A stretch of 64,000 nt of DNA from Marinoscillum sp. 108 (GCF_902506655.1 NZ_LR734808.1:2170001-2234000); one strand, 5' to 3'; counted from the stretch's first letter, positions 34,133 to 43,632 are shown. A program made the numbers and translations. Notes: generated by a model from the letters alone, not told the origin.

Positions 34133-36007
34133 ATGCGCCCAACTCATTTGCTTCAAGTTTTCCTGATCTCACTAGTATTTTTACTCTTCACCTTCAGGGC
34201 AGATGCGCAAACGGATAAGAAATATCAACTTCAGGTAATCTCGCAGCCCGCCAATACCCCTGCCAATGCGGAACTATATGCTGCCGGAAACTTCAACAAC
34301 TGGATAGCCGGAGACAGGATGTATCAACTACACCCCAATTCGGAAGGCGTTTATACCCTACAAATTTCCACGCCTCTGGATACGCTGATGTACAAGTATA
34401 CCCGCGGCACATGGCCATCTGTAGAGGGGGATGACTTTGGTCAAATCAAAAAAAACAGGCAGCTCCTTCACACCGGAAACGCTATCACCTCTGTGGAGGA
34501 TGAAATAAAAACCTGGGAAGACCTGGAAAGCAGCGACACTTACACTTTTGTCATCGAATCCCTACCGGAAAATACACCCATAGACGCTACCATCTACCTC
34601 ACCGGCAACTTCAACCGATGGGAGCCCGGCAACCCTGATTATAAATTCAGCAAACTCGAAGACAATACCTACACCTATACCCTCAAGGGTGCTCCGGATC
34701 ACTTAGAATATAAATTTACCCGAGGCACCTGGGAGACCGTGGAAGGAGGTAGCGACGGCCGAGCCATTGGCAACAGACAATACCGCAGAACCGAAGGTGG
34801 ACCAGTGATGCTCTATGCCACCATCAAAACCTGGGAAGATTTCTCAGGATCAAAGGTGAATTATTATGATTTCATCCTCATCATTGCTTCGGTAATCGCC
34901 TTCCTGCTGCTGGTTGCCTTCAACTGGATGGTCAATGCCAATGTGCAAGCCAACAGGTTCCTTTCGTTGGCCCTGGCCCTGTTCATTATCGCTTCTGCAG
35001 CCAGGATTCTCATGAACTATCGCCAAATGTTTCACTGGGAGCCCCGGCTCGTTTTGCTGCCAGACATGGTCTATTTTACCATTGCTCCCCTCCTGTATTT
35101 TTACTTTCAGTCGCTTCTGGCCGTGAGGCCGCGAATCTCCATGAGCAAGTGGATCAGTTTCATTCCGGCCGGTATTCTCATGCTTACCTATATTCCGCTT
35201 TTCGTCCTGGATCGGGAGACCTTCATAGATAAAATGGTCAATCGGGAATTTCACTGGTTGTTTGCCCTGACCGCAGGTATCGGCCTGATCTATAACTTCA
35301 TCTACTGGCTCAGAAGTCTGCGTGTTCTCAAGATTTACACTGAGAAAATGGATAACACACAGTCGTTCGATCAAAGTCATTATTACCTCAACAGCTTACT
35401 TACCCTCTATAGCATCTGCCTCTTCACCTGGCTGGCCACATACCTCATCGGCGGAGCTGGCTTGTTCGGAGAGATGGACACCATCAGGATTACCGATACC
35501 ACTTCAGACCTCACCTGGATCCTTTTCGCAGGCACCCCCTTTTTGGTGGCCTACTTTGCACTCAGCCAGCCAGAGCTCTTCAGGATCTCCGAAACCTCAG
35601 AAAAATATCGTTTTTCCAGTCTGAGTGATGAGTCTGTAAACAACCTGAAAGAACAGCTCCACCAGCTCATGCTCAATGAGAAACCCTTTCTCAATCCCAA
35701 GCTTACCCTTCTGGAGTTGGCAGAAATGATCGAGACCAACACCCATGCACTCTCGCGGGTGATCAATGAAGGATTCGATCGAAATTTTTATGACTTTGTC
35801 AATTTCTACCGGGTCGAGGAATTTAAGCGGCTGGTGAATCAGGCCGACCATAAAAACCTCACCTTTCTGGCCATTGCCTATGAGGTAGGCTTCAGTTCCA
35901 AAACCACCTTCAACCGGGCTTTTAAAAAGCTGGAAGGACATACTCCCCGCGAGTACCACAAGCAAATGATTCATGAAGGAACTACCGAGGAAATGAAATG
36001 GGTTTGA
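34133..36007 (+). CDS. Membrane AraC-type regulator with two periplasmic starch-binding-like domains
   Basis: 624 residues from the ATG at 34133 (frame open from 34082; the later ATG gives a clean signal peptide ending RADAQ). Residues about 30-125 and 135-235 are two copies of a CBM20/CBM48-like fold (YAAGNFNNW ... YKYTRGTWPSVEG; YLTGNFNRW ... YKFTRGTWETVEG). Seven helices follow at about 245-490, then a C-terminal AraC HTH pair (about 520-615; LTLLELAEMIETNTHALSRVINEGF and FLAIAYEVGFSSKTTFNRAFKKLEGHTPREY). The order suggests glycan sensing outside the inner membrane with direct DNA binding inside. The amylase gene follows on the same strand after 371 bases and is the obvious target (inference). 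No kinase or receiver domain is present. Confidence 0.85.
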   Translation: MRPTHLLQVFLISLVFLLFTFRADAQTDKKYQLQVISQPANTPANAELYAAGNFNNWIAGDRMYQLHPNSEGVYTLQISTPLDTLMYKYTRGTWPSVEGDDFGQIKKNRQLLHTGNAITSVEDEIKTWEDLESSDTYTFVIESLPENTPIDATIYLTGNFNRWEPGNPDYKFSKLEDNTYTYTLKGAPDHLEYKFTRGTWETVEGGSDGRAIGNRQYRRTEGGPVMLYATIKTWEDFSGSKVNYYDFILIIASVIAFLLLVAFNWMVNANVQANRFLSLALALFIIASAARILMNYRQMFHWEPRLVLLPDMVYFTIAPLLYFYFQSLLAVRPRISMSKWISFIPAGILMLTYIPLFVLDRETFIDKMVNREFHWLFALTAGIGLIYNFIYWLRSLRVLKIYTEKMDNTQSFDQSHYYLNSLLTLYSICLFTWLATYLIGGAGLFGEMDTIRITDTTSDLTWILFAGTPFLVAYFALSQPELFRISETSEKYRFSSLSDESVNNLKEQLHQLMLNEKPFLNPKLTLLELAEMIETNTHALSRVINEGFDRNFYDFVNFYRVEEFKRLVNQADHKNLTFLAIAYEVGFSSKTTFNRAFKKLEGHTPREYHKQMIHEGTTEEMKWV

Positions 36008-36100
36008 AGTAGTTTCAATAAAACACATGATAGATTTTCAATATATTAATATAAGGCTCTCATAACCCTACCATATTTCCAATCTCATAATTCACTAATA

Positions 36101-36135
36101 AAGTACCACCAAACACTTTTAAGATGGTGGTACTT
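36101..36135 (+). terminator. 11-bp perfect hairpin, possible terminator
   Basis: AAGTACCACCA pairs perfectly with TGGTGGTACTT around a 13-base loop, about 95 bases past the regulator stop. No long T-run follows, so it may instead be a protein-binding site. Confidence 0.45.
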
Positions 36136-36360
36136 AATGAATCCCTCAGATTTTTCATTGGATAAATGGCTTATTCCTTATCAAATCCAACCAACTGTAT
36201 ACTAGCTGGTTAGAGAAATAAACCAAGTGCTAAAACATGAAATGATACTTTCACCAAAGGACTGACAGCGCCCAAGTGATAACATGTGCCGATTGGGAAG
36301 TGTGGTGTGGGTAAGCTTGTGTTGTACCGTGAGGAAACTCATGGACTCAAAAGTTATTCT

Positions 36361-36378
36361 CAACCAAACCAACAACCT
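36361..36378 (+). promoter_or_regulatory. CCAAACCAA leader element before the amylase
   Basis: CAACCAAACCAACAACCT directly precedes the ATG at 36379; 17 of 18 bases match the leader of the second chitinase. It supports this start over the upstream in-frame one at 36286. Confidence 0.45.
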
Positions 36379-39300
36379 ATGTACACTTTGCGAAAAGCAA
36401 CCCTTGCTTTGATCATTCTGATGAGTTGCCTGTCTACTCATCTCTCTTTCGGACAGGTGGATTTCCGGGAGGAAACGATCTATTTCCTCCTTACCTCCAG
36501 ATTTTTTGACGGAGATCCATCCAACAATGCACCCAATGAGTGGAGTTCATATGACCCTGACCCCAATGTGCGTCCTTCTATTACCGATCCTCAGGATGTT
36601 ACCTGGCGGGGTGATTTCAAAGGGCTCATCCAAAAACTCGATTACATTCAGGACCTGGGCTTCACAGCCATCTGGATCACGCCCATCGTCCACAACAGGA
36701 GCCCGCTGGACTATCACGGGTACCACGCATGGGACTTTACCCGGGTAGACCCCAGACTGGAGTCACCAGGCGCCACCTTTCAGGACCTGATCAATGAAGT
36801 ACATGCCCGCGGCATGAAGATCGTCCTCGACATTGTGACCAACCATGCGGGTAGATTTGGAATCAAAGGTCAGGCCGAAATCAAGTACAACACCGACCCC
36901 AACCAGCCATGGGGGCAGGACTCCAATGGCAATACGCTCCAGCCCAACCCCAACTGGGAGTACGATGGTATCACCCCCAATCCGGACGATGGTAAGATCT
37001 GGAGCCGGGCCAACATCCCAACCATGCCTGCACCTTACAATCAAAACCTGCAAAACTATAACTGGCCGAGCACCCAATCCTATGTGGACACCTCAGATCC
37101 CAACTGGTACCATCACTCCGGAAACGGATTCGCGCAAGGCTGGGATGATACGGAGAACCTTTACAACCGGGCATTGGCGGGAGACACCCCCGACCTGAAT
37201 ACCGGAAGCTCTGTGGTCCAAAACTACCTGATCGCCGCCTACACCACCTTCATCAATATGGGGGTGGATGCCTTCCGCTGGGACACCATGAAACACATGA
37301 GTAAAGACGATGTACTGGCTTTCAAAGATGCTTTTCATGCAGTGAATCCAGACCTTTTCATTTTCGGAGAAGTAGCTCAGAAAAGACATGAACTCCATAA
37401 TGTGGAAGAAATCAACCCACACTGGTACACCTGGAGAGGTGCTGTAGGCGCTTCTCAAAATTCGGATATCGCTGTGTTGGATTTCTATGCGGAGGCCACC
37501 TTCCATGGTGTATTCGAGTCAGGAGAAAGCTTTGCCAATGTGCAGGCCGCGGCCCGATACGATCACTTGTACAGCGACCCATCTACCCTGCTCACCTGGC
37601 TGGATAACCATGACTTTGGCCCAAATAACGACTGGAACCGAAGATATGGTGGCAGTGCCGAGAACCTCGCCGCCTGTATGAACTTTATGTTTACCTGGCG
37701 AGGGATTCCGGTGGTCTATTACGGTACAGAAATCCAGTTTAAAAAAGGAGAATACGCAGACATCCACGATGCCACAGGTATAGAAAAATCGATTGACGAA
37801 ACGGGCCGCGCCTACTATGGAGCAGAATTTGCCAACGCACCCAACCACATTATCTATCAGCACATCAAAAAACTGAATGCCATGCGCAGGGCGATTCCGG
37901 CCTTGCAGAAGGGCGCCTGGAGGTGGGATGGAAATGCAGGAGGAAATGGTGTGGGTTATGTAAGATCGCATGGTAGCAGTGAAGTAGCCGTAGGACTGGC
38001 TAAGGACGGCTCCGCCACTTTCAACTTCTCCGGACTTACCAATGGTATCTATCGGGATGCGGTCACCGGCAACGAACAGAACGTTTCGAATGGATCATTG
38101 AGCTTCACTGTACAGTCAGGGTCGGCGGGTATCTATGTACTCAACGGACCAGGAATGATCGGCGGAAACGGCGTAGGTTTCTTCCAGGCAGGCTCAGGGT
38201 CCAGCCAGCCTGTGGTGAGTGCTAACCCTTCCGGAGGTGTATATAGCAACCCCGTGCAGGTCACCCTCTCGGCAAGCTCACAGCATGCGCCCAATACCAT
38301 CTACTATACCTTAGATGGCTCCACGCCTTCTACTTCCAGTGCAGTATACAGTGGTGCACTCACCATCAGCTCCACCTCCACACTGAAGGCCATGGCAGTG
38401 GACAATCAGGGTGGACAATCAACCGTGCTTTCGCACACCTATACCATTGGGGCGATAGAAGGAATCACGGTCTACTTTCAGAAACCTTCCGGATGGTCTA
38501 CCGCCAACATCCACTATTGGAACCTATCACCTTCCGGTGCCAGCAGCACATGGCCTGGTCCGACCATGACCTCAGAAGGAAATGGATGGTACCGATATGA
38601 TTTCACCAATGCCAGCAGTGCCAATATAGTATTCAATGACAATGGTGGCGCACAAACCGCAGACCTCTCCCGCTCCTCAGATGGGTGGTATGACATCAAT
38701 GGAGTATGGAACGATACGGATCCCCGGGTCACCACCAATCAACCACCGGTAGTCTCCATTTCCCCACTGGGTGGCACTTTCACGGATGGCGACAATGTGA
38801 GTGTGACCCTCTCCGCTACTGACGATTCGGATCCGAACCCGACCATCTACTATACCCTGAATGGTAGTACACCAACCACTGCCTCCAGCGTATACAGCAC
38901 AGCCCTTTCAGTCTCTGATGATCTTACCATCAAGGCGCTGGCAGTGGACAGTCAGGGTGCCAGCTCCACAATAGTGAGTGCAGCTTTTACTTTTGAGCCA
39001 CCCGCTTCCGGGCTCATCGTGCACTTCAAGCCAAATGGCTACACCAGCCCTGAGGTCTATTTCTGGGGAGCGACTCCCTCCGGCCAGACGACCACCTGGC
39101 CCGGAGAAACCATGACGGCAGAGGCCGATGGCTGGTACAGCTATACCATAGGTAATGCTGCCTGTTCCAATTTGATTTTCAGTAACAATGGCGCCAGCCA
39201 AACCGCAGATCTCTACCGGTGTGGAGAAGGCTGGTACATGGATGGCACCTGGTATGATGATCTACCGGGCACTTCTGCCGGCTTGACCATTCACTATCAA

Positions 39301-39831
39301 AAGCCCTCCGGCTGGGGCACTGCCAAAATGCATTACTGGAATGTGACACCATCCTCCGTGGCTGGTACCACCTGGCCTGGCGCACAAATGACCAACGATG
39401 GCAATGGCTGGTGGTCATACACCATAGCGGATGCCACCTGTGCCAGCATCGTCTTCAATGACAATGGAGGCGCACAAACCGGGGACTTGTCCAGGTGCGG
39501 AGAGGGCTGGTATAACAATGGCTGGTCAGGCTCTGCCCGAACATCTGAAGGTTTCCCGAAAGTGGAAAACGCTGGGTTTTCACTCAGTCAAAACTACCCC
39601 AACCCCTTTACCGACTTTACCACCATAGAAATGAGCCTGAATAAGACCCAAAATGTCCGACTCTCGGTATATGCCATGGATGGTAAAGAAGTGATGACCA
39701 TAGTAGATCACGAACTCACCAGCGGCAAACATCGGTTTATCCTGAACGCAGACCAATTTGAGCCTGGAATCTACTTCTACAAAATCATCAGCAGTGAGGG
39801 CGCTTTGATCAAAAGAATGCTCGTGAAGTAA
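36379..39831 (+). CDS. T9SS-secreted alpha-amylase (GH13) with three starch-binding modules
   Basis: 1150 residues. Signal peptide ending SFGQ. GH13 barrel about 25-590 with WITPIVHNRSP, DIVTNHAG, nucleophile Asp near 302 (DAFRWDTMKHM), acid/base Glu near 331 (FGEVAQ) and LDNHDFG with Asp near 412, all intact. Next come a Chb-C/FN3-like module (IYYTLDGSTPSTSSAVY), a CBM26-like starch-binding module (HYWN ... TWPG ... NIVFNDNGGAQT), a second Chb-C-like module, two further CBM26-like modules, and a T9SS sorting domain (YPNPFTDFT). It should hydrolyse starch or glycogen outside the cell. A neighbouring membrane regulator with starch-binding-like domains probably controls it. A terminator follows. 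Confidence 0.95.
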   Translation: MYTLRKATLALIILMSCLSTHLSFGQVDFREETIYFLLTSRFFDGDPSNNAPNEWSSYDPDPNVRPSITDPQDVTWRGDFKGLIQKLDYIQDLGFTAIWITPIVHNRSPLDYHGYHAWDFTRVDPRLESPGATFQDLINEVHARGMKIVLDIVTNHAGRFGIKGQAEIKYNTDPNQPWGQDSNGNTLQPNPNWEYDGITPNPDDGKIWSRANIPTMPAPYNQNLQNYNWPSTQSYVDTSDPNWYHHSGNGFAQGWDDTENLYNRALAGDTPDLNTGSSVVQNYLIAAYTTFINMGVDAFRWDTMKHMSKDDVLAFKDAFHAVNPDLFIFGEVAQKRHELHNVEEINPHWYTWRGAVGASQNSDIAVLDFYAEATFHGVFESGESFANVQAAARYDHLYSDPSTLLTWLDNHDFGPNNDWNRRYGGSAENLAACMNFMFTWRGIPVVYYGTEIQFKKGEYADIHDATGIEKSIDETGRAYYGAEFANAPNHIIYQHIKKLNAMRRAIPALQKGAWRWDGNAGGNGVGYVRSHGSSEVAVGLAKDGSATFNFSGLTNGIYRDAVTGNEQNVSNGSLSFTVQSGSAGIYVLNGPGMIGGNGVGFFQAGSGSSQPVVSANPSGGVYSNPVQVTLSASSQHAPNTIYYTLDGSTPSTSSAVYSGALTISSTSTLKAMAVDNQGGQSTVLSHTYTIGAIEGITVYFQKPSGWSTANIHYWNLSPSGASSTWPGPTMTSEGNGWYRYDFTNASSANIVFNDNGGAQTADLSRSSDGWYDINGVWNDTDPRVTTNQPPVVSISPLGGTFTDGDNVSVTLSATDDSDPNPTIYYTLNGSTPTTASSVYSTALSVSDDLTIKALAVDSQGASSTIVSAAFTFEPPASGLIVHFKPNGYTSPEVYFWGATPSGQTTTWPGETMTAEADGWYSYTIGNAACSNLIFSNNGASQTADLYRCGEGWYMDGTWYDDLPGTSAGLTIHYQKPSGWGTAKMHYWNVTPSSVAGTTWPGAQMTNDGNGWWSYTIADATCASIVFNDNGGAQTGDLSRCGEGWYNNGWSGSARTSEGFPKVENAGFSLSQNYPNPFTDFTTIEMSLNKTQNVRLSVYAMDGKEVMTIVDHELTSGKHRFILNADQFEPGIYFYKIISSEGALIKRMLVK

Positions 39832-39859
39832 AGAAGAAATAACTGGTTAAGTGAAAAGA

Positions 39860-39884
39860 GGGTGCCAATAGGCATCCTTTTTTT
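39860..39884 (+). terminator. Rho-independent terminator of the amylase
   Basis: Stem GGGTGCC / GGCATCC (7 bp, one G-U) with an AATA loop followed by seven T, 29 bases past the stop. Confidence 0.88.
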
Positions 39885-39894
39885 ATTTACGTCC

Positions 39895-39902
39895 TACCTT
39901 TG
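39895..39902 (+). promoter_or_regulatory. Bacteroidota -7 box TACCTTTG
   Basis: Exact match to TAnnTTTG. The ATG at 39909 is only 6 bases beyond, so the transcript would be nearly leaderless. The upstream -33 region is T-rich but has no clear TTG. Confidence 0.5.
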
Positions 39903-39908
39903 TCATCA

Positions 39909-40289
39909 ATGGCGGATTTTAAAAAATATTTCATTGTAGCGGGACAACCCGAAGAAGTGTATGCCGCGCTTACCTTCAAACCAACCATAGAACTATGGAC
40001 AGGATCCCCGGCTATTTTCAAACCTGAGGTGGATTCAGAGTTTTCACTATGGAATGGAAGCATCCTGGGTAAAAACCTGGAATTTGAAGAGGGCAAAATG
40101 ATCCGTCAGCAGTGGTACTTTGGGGAGCAGGACACGCCCTCTATTGTGACGCTGAAATTTCACCTTCACAAAAAGGGCACTTCCATAGAGGTCAATCACA
40201 CCAACATCCCCGATCAGGACTATGATGACATAGTGGATGGATGGCATGAAGTATATATGAAAGAACTCACAGAGTTTTACCAGGAGTAA
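39909..40289 (+). CDS. SRPBCC/AHSA1-like (START-like) domain protein
   Basis: 126 residues from the ATG at 39909; a TTG at 39900 would add three residues but lies in the promoter box. The sequence (YFIVAGQPEEVYAALT ... WNGSILGKNLEF ... GWHEVYMKELTEFYQ) matches the helix-grip fold of AHSA1/SRPBCC proteins, in the small group that resembles the C-terminal domain of Aha1. The final helix is characteristic. Members bind hydrophobic ligands or act as chaperone cofactors; no specific role can be given. Cytoplasmic. It converges on galE with 21 bases between. Confidence 0.82.
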   Translation: MADFKKYFIVAGQPEEVYAALTFKPTIELWTGSPAIFKPEVDSEFSLWNGSILGKNLEFEEGKMIRQQWYFGEQDTPSIVTLKFHLHKKGTSIEVNHTNIPDQDYDDIVDGWHEVYMKELTEFYQE

Positions 40290-40310
40290 TTTCACCCCTC
40301 GTTTGAAGGA

Positions 40311-41312
40311 TTAGAACCTCCCTTTTCTCGTTCCGGTTTTCCAGTTCCAGGCAGTCTGTATAATGGCTGAAATCTCCTTGTATCTTGGATCCCAGCCCAG
40401 CTTTTCCAGTGCCAGCTTGGCATTAGCCACCAGCTCAGTTGCATCCCCGGCCCTTCTTTCTGCCAGCTCATAAGGCACCGGCATCCCCGTAACCTCCTCG
40501 GCAGCCTTGATCACCTCCATCACTGAGTAGCCAAACCCGGTGCCCAGGTTACAAGCCAACGACTCCCCTCCTTTGTTGAGGTATTCCAGGGCCTTGATGT
40601 GGGCGTCTCCCAGGTCATTCACATGGATATAATCCCGCACACAAGTGCCATCTGGTGTGGGGTAATCCGTACCAAATACCTTGATGGCCGCACGATCCCC
40701 AGTGATTGCATCCAGGATTAGCGGGATCAGGTGAGTTTCCGGGTTATGGTCTTCTCCTATCAACCCATCTTCTGATGCACCGCTGGCATTGAAATAGCGA
40801 AGAAACACATATTTCAGCCCATAGGCTGTCTCATAGTCTTTGATCATTTGCTCCAGCAAGAACTTACTCTTTCCATAGGGACTCACAGGGTTTTGTGGGT
40901 GTGATTCATCCAACGGAACATACTCCGGATTGCCATAAGTGGCACAGGTGGAAGAAAAGATGAACTTCAGGCACTGATGATCCACCATGGTTTTGAGCAG
41001 GGTCAGTGGCCTGGCCACGTTGTTCACATAGTACTTGTGAGGATCAGATACCGACTCTCCCACATACGCATAAGCCGCAAAATGCAGTACCGCTGAAAAC
41101 TGATGTTTCTTAAAGAGCTGCTGTAACAAGTCCTCGTCCCCAATATCCCCCTGAACCAGCTCTACCGAGTCATTGACAATTGCCTCCTTGTGACCATACA
41201 CCAGATTGTCCAGGACCACAATGTGATAATCCAGCCCCGCCAATAACCTCACCGTGTGTGAGCCAATGTAACCAGCTCCGCCGGTGACCAATATCGTTTT
41301 TGTGTTATCCAT
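40311..41312 (-). CDS. galE: UDP-glucose 4-epimerase
   Basis: 333 residues. NAD-binding GGAGYIGSH at the N-terminus, catalytic SSTCATYG and YGKSK (YxxxK) pair, RYFNASGA, and the C-terminal GDATELVANAKLALEKLGW. Full length for GalE. It interconverts UDP-galactose and UDP-glucose, the last Leloir step. Its ATG overlaps the galT stop by 8 bases, third gene in the order galK-galT-galE. Confidence 0.96.
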   Translation of the reverse strand: MDNTKTILVTGGAGYIGSHTVRLLAGLDYHIVVLDNLVYGHKEAIVNDSVELVQGDIGDEDLLQQLFKKHQFSAVLHFAAYAYVGESVSDPHKYYVNNVARPLTLLKTMVDHQCLKFIFSSTCATYGNPEYVPLDESHPQNPVSPYGKSKFLLEQMIKDYETAYGLKYVFLRYFNASGASEDGLIGEDHNPETHLIPLILDAITGDRAAIKVFGTDYPTPDGTCVRDYIHVNDLGDAHIKALEYLNKGGESLACNLGTGFGYSVMEVIKAAEEVTGMPVPYELAERRAGDATELVANAKLALEKLGWDPRYKEISAIIQTAWNWKTGTRKGRF

Positions 41313-42339
41313 TTTTGTAGTGCTTTTCAGAAAGTGATCTTAAGGTTTCGGCCGCTTGCTCAGCGGTAATATCCCGCTGAGGGTTGGCAAACATTTCATA
41401 GCCCACCATAAATTTCTTCACTGTGGCAGACCTGAGCAGTGGTGGGTAAAAAGAATAGTGAAAGTGCCATCCTTCGTGTGATTGCCCATCGGTAGGTCGC
41501 TGCTGCATGCCTGCCGAGTAGGGAAAAGAGCACTTGAAGAGGTTATCATAGCGGATGGTGATTTTTGAAAGTATGTCTGCAAAAGCAACTTCCTCCTCGA
41601 TGGTCATATCCGTAATCGCCTGAAAATGCCTGACCGGAATAATCATCGTTTCGTATGGCCAAACGGCCCAAAACGGAATAAGACCAACAAAATGCTCATT
41701 CCTGCAAATAATTCGTGAACCATCCTCCAGTTCCTGTTCCAGGTAATCTTCCAGCAAGCTCCGCTTATGTTTTACATAATAGGCCTGCTGTGTCCGGGTT
41801 TTCCTGGCAATCTCATTAGGGACCGAGCTCTGTGCCCAGATTTGCCCATGTGGGTGTGGGTTGCTGCAGCCCATGATGGATCCCTTATTTTCAAAAATCT
41901 GAACATTCCTGATATAAGAAATCTGCTCCAGCGCTTCAAACTCACGCTTCCAAACTTTCACCACCTCCGTCAGCGACTCTATGGTCATTTCGGGCATGGT
42001 GAGTGAGTGATCCGGGGAGAAACAGATCACCTTGCAAAGACCCGTTTCTTCCTGCATGCGCAGTAACCCTTTGGAGGTTTCCATTTGCTCATTTCCCTCC
42101 AGTAGCGCTGCAAAGTCATTCTGAAAGACAAAAGTGCTTTCATACATCGGGTTGTGCTGTCCTCCCATGCGCTCGTTGCCAGCACACAGGTAGCAGGATG
42201 GATCGTGTGTGGGTCGGCGCGTCTCCTCTACCTCCTCCGTCTTTCCCTGCCAGGGCCGCTTGGTCCGGTGGGGTGATACCAGCACCCATTCATCAGTGAG
42301 TGGATTGTATCTTTTATGTGGCTTGTCAAATGCTTTCAT
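41305..42339 (-). CDS. galT: Galactose-1-phosphate uridylyltransferase
   Basis: 344 residues. Active-site HPHGQIWA carries the nucleophilic His; metal-site Cys pair CYLCAGN near residue 51; RAVWPYE-type segment present as WAVWPYETMIIP; second-domain histidines in EGWHFHYSFYPP. Full length for the class I family. It transfers UMP between UDP-glucose and galactose-1-phosphate. It starts one base after the galK stop. Confidence 0.96.
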   Translation of the reverse strand: MKAFDKPHKRYNPLTDEWVLVSPHRTKRPWQGKTEEVEETRRPTHDPSCYLCAGNERMGGQHNPMYESTFVFQNDFAALLEGNEQMETSKGLLRMQEETGLCKVICFSPDHSLTMPEMTIESLTEVVKVWKREFEALEQISYIRNVQIFENKGSIMGCSNPHPHGQIWAQSSVPNEIARKTRTQQAYYVKHKRSLLEDYLEQELEDGSRIICRNEHFVGLIPFWAVWPYETMIIPVRHFQAITDMTIEEEVAFADILSKITIRYDNLFKCSFPYSAGMQQRPTDGQSHEGWHFHYSFYPPLLRSATVKKFMVGYEMFANPQRDITAEQAAETLRSLSEKHYKNG

Positions 42340-42340
42340 A

Positions 42341-43507
42341 TCATACCTTGATTAGAGAAACCCCGTCGGAGATATTAACCTGAATGGGTGTGATCTCTTG
42401 ATTAAATTGATCCATATACGCCTCATTAAGCGCCTCGATGAAAGCGGCTTCCCGACCCTTTTTGATCAGATTAAGCGTGCATCCACCAAAGCCACCCCCC
42501 ATCATTCGTGCGCCCAGTATGTCCTCATGTGCATTGGCAAAATCGGCCATAAAGTCTATCTCCGGACAAGTGATCTCATACTCATCCTTCATGGCCTTCT
42601 GAGCACTTTTCAGGATTTCCCCTGCTTTTATCAGATCTGATTGCGTCAGTGCTGTGGTGAATTCATTCACCCGGGCGTTTTCTTCAATCACATATTTGCA
42701 GCGGCGATAGACTACCTCATCCAGTTGGCTCTGCACCTGATTCAACTGGTCCATGCTCACATCCCGCAATGAACTGATTCCTGAAAATCTCTTCTGAAGG
42801 CCTGACACCCCAGCTTCACACTGTTGCCTGCGCACATTATACTCGGAGCTCGCCAGACTGTGCGTCACGTTGGAGTTGCAAAGGAGCAGTGAGTAGTCAT
42901 TCAGCCCGATGGGAAAATGCCTGTACTCCAGGCTCTGACAATCCAGTAGCAGGGCCTGATCTTTGGCGCCCATCATGCTCGCAAACTGATCCATGATCCC
43001 ACACTTTACTCCGGCATAATGGTGTTCAGCCATCTGAGACATCTTCACCATATCCACTTTGGGAATACCCAGCTCAAACAGCTCATTGAGCCCGGCACAA
43101 GTGCCGCACTCGAGGGCTGCTGAAGACGACATACCCGATCCTCGAGGCACATTCCCACTGAACACCAAATTGAACCCGGCCACTTCGCGGCCCGACTTCT
43201 GTATTTCTGCCACCACACCGAGGATATAGTTTTGCCAGGAGTCAGTGGCTAGCGGCTTCATGTCTGCCAGGTCAAAATCATATCGATCCTCAAAATCAAG
43301 AGAAATCAAACTACACCTGTCTGCATTATCTGACTTACCAATGGCAAAAAAAATGGCGTGCTCCACGGCCGCAGGCAGGACAAAGCCATTGTTATAATCA
43401 GTATGCTCGCCGATGAGGTTAATGCGGCCAGGAGCGCGAACCAGCACTGGTTTGGCTCCAAATTGCTCCGCAAAATGACTGCTTACCCTTTGAGATAGGT
43501 CGTTCAT
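42341..43507 (-). CDS. galK: Galactokinase
   Basis: 388 residues. Galactokinase signature GRINLIGEHTDYNNGFVLP near residue 27, GHMP ATP loop GSGMSSSAALECG, and C-terminal MMGGGFGGCTLNL. Full length. First gene of the galKTE operon, with a palindromic operator and a -7 box 55-85 bases upstream. With GalT and GalE it channels galactose to UDP-glucose and glucose-1-phosphate. Confidence 0.96.
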   Translation of the reverse strand: MNDLSQRVSSHFAEQFGAKPVLVRAPGRINLIGEHTDYNNGFVLPAAVEHAIFFAIGKSDNADRCSLISLDFEDRYDFDLADMKPLATDSWQNYILGVVAEIQKSGREVAGFNLVFSGNVPRGSGMSSSAALECGTCAGLNELFELGIPKVDMVKMSQMAEHHYAGVKCGIMDQFASMMGAKDQALLLDCQSLEYRHFPIGLNDYSLLLCNSNVTHSLASSEYNVRRQQCEAGVSGLQKRFSGISSLRDVSMDQLNQVQSQLDEVVYRRCKYVIEENARVNEFTTALTQSDLIKAGEILKSAQKAMKDEYEITCPEIDFMADFANAHEDILGARMMGGGFGGCTLNLIKKGREAAFIEALNEAYMDQFNQEITPIQVNISDGVSLIKV

Positions 43508-43560
43508 AGAAGAGGTTTAAGTCGGTGTTTAAGAATGAATCTACTGCTCACTCCACCTCA

Positions 43561-43592
43561 CAAATATAATAAACGTTTATTTGACGTTTATT
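43561..43592 (-). promoter_or_regulatory. galK promoter -7 box and LacI-type operator
   Basis: On the minus strand TATATTTG (43561-43568) fits the TAnnTTTG -7 box. It abuts a perfect 14-bp palindrome AATAAACGTTTATT (43568-43581) with the central CG typical of LacI/GalR operators. A further ACGTTTATT half-site at 43584-43592 repeats 11 bp away, about one helical turn. The likely role is repression of galKTE without galactose; the regulator is not in the window. Confidence 0.6.
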
Positions 43593-43603
43593 AATTTTTG
43601 GGT

Positions 43604-43632
43604 AAAAAACATTAGAACCATCCCTTGATGGT
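43604..43632 (-). terminator. Weak terminator after chrA
   Basis: On the minus strand, stem ACCATC / GATGGT with a 4-base loop, followed after seven bases by six T. It lies past the chrA stop at 43684 and before the galK operator. Confidence 0.4.

Larger units (their letters stand above)
36008..36378 (+). other. Gap between the regulator and the amylase, with hairpin and operator candidates
   Basis: No gene is visible. It holds the hairpin at 36101-36135, a near-palindrome at about 36189-36209 (AACCAACT ... AGCTGGTT) that could be an operator, and the CCAAACCAA leader at 36361-36378. It is the expected site of the amylase promoter. Confidence 0.5.
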
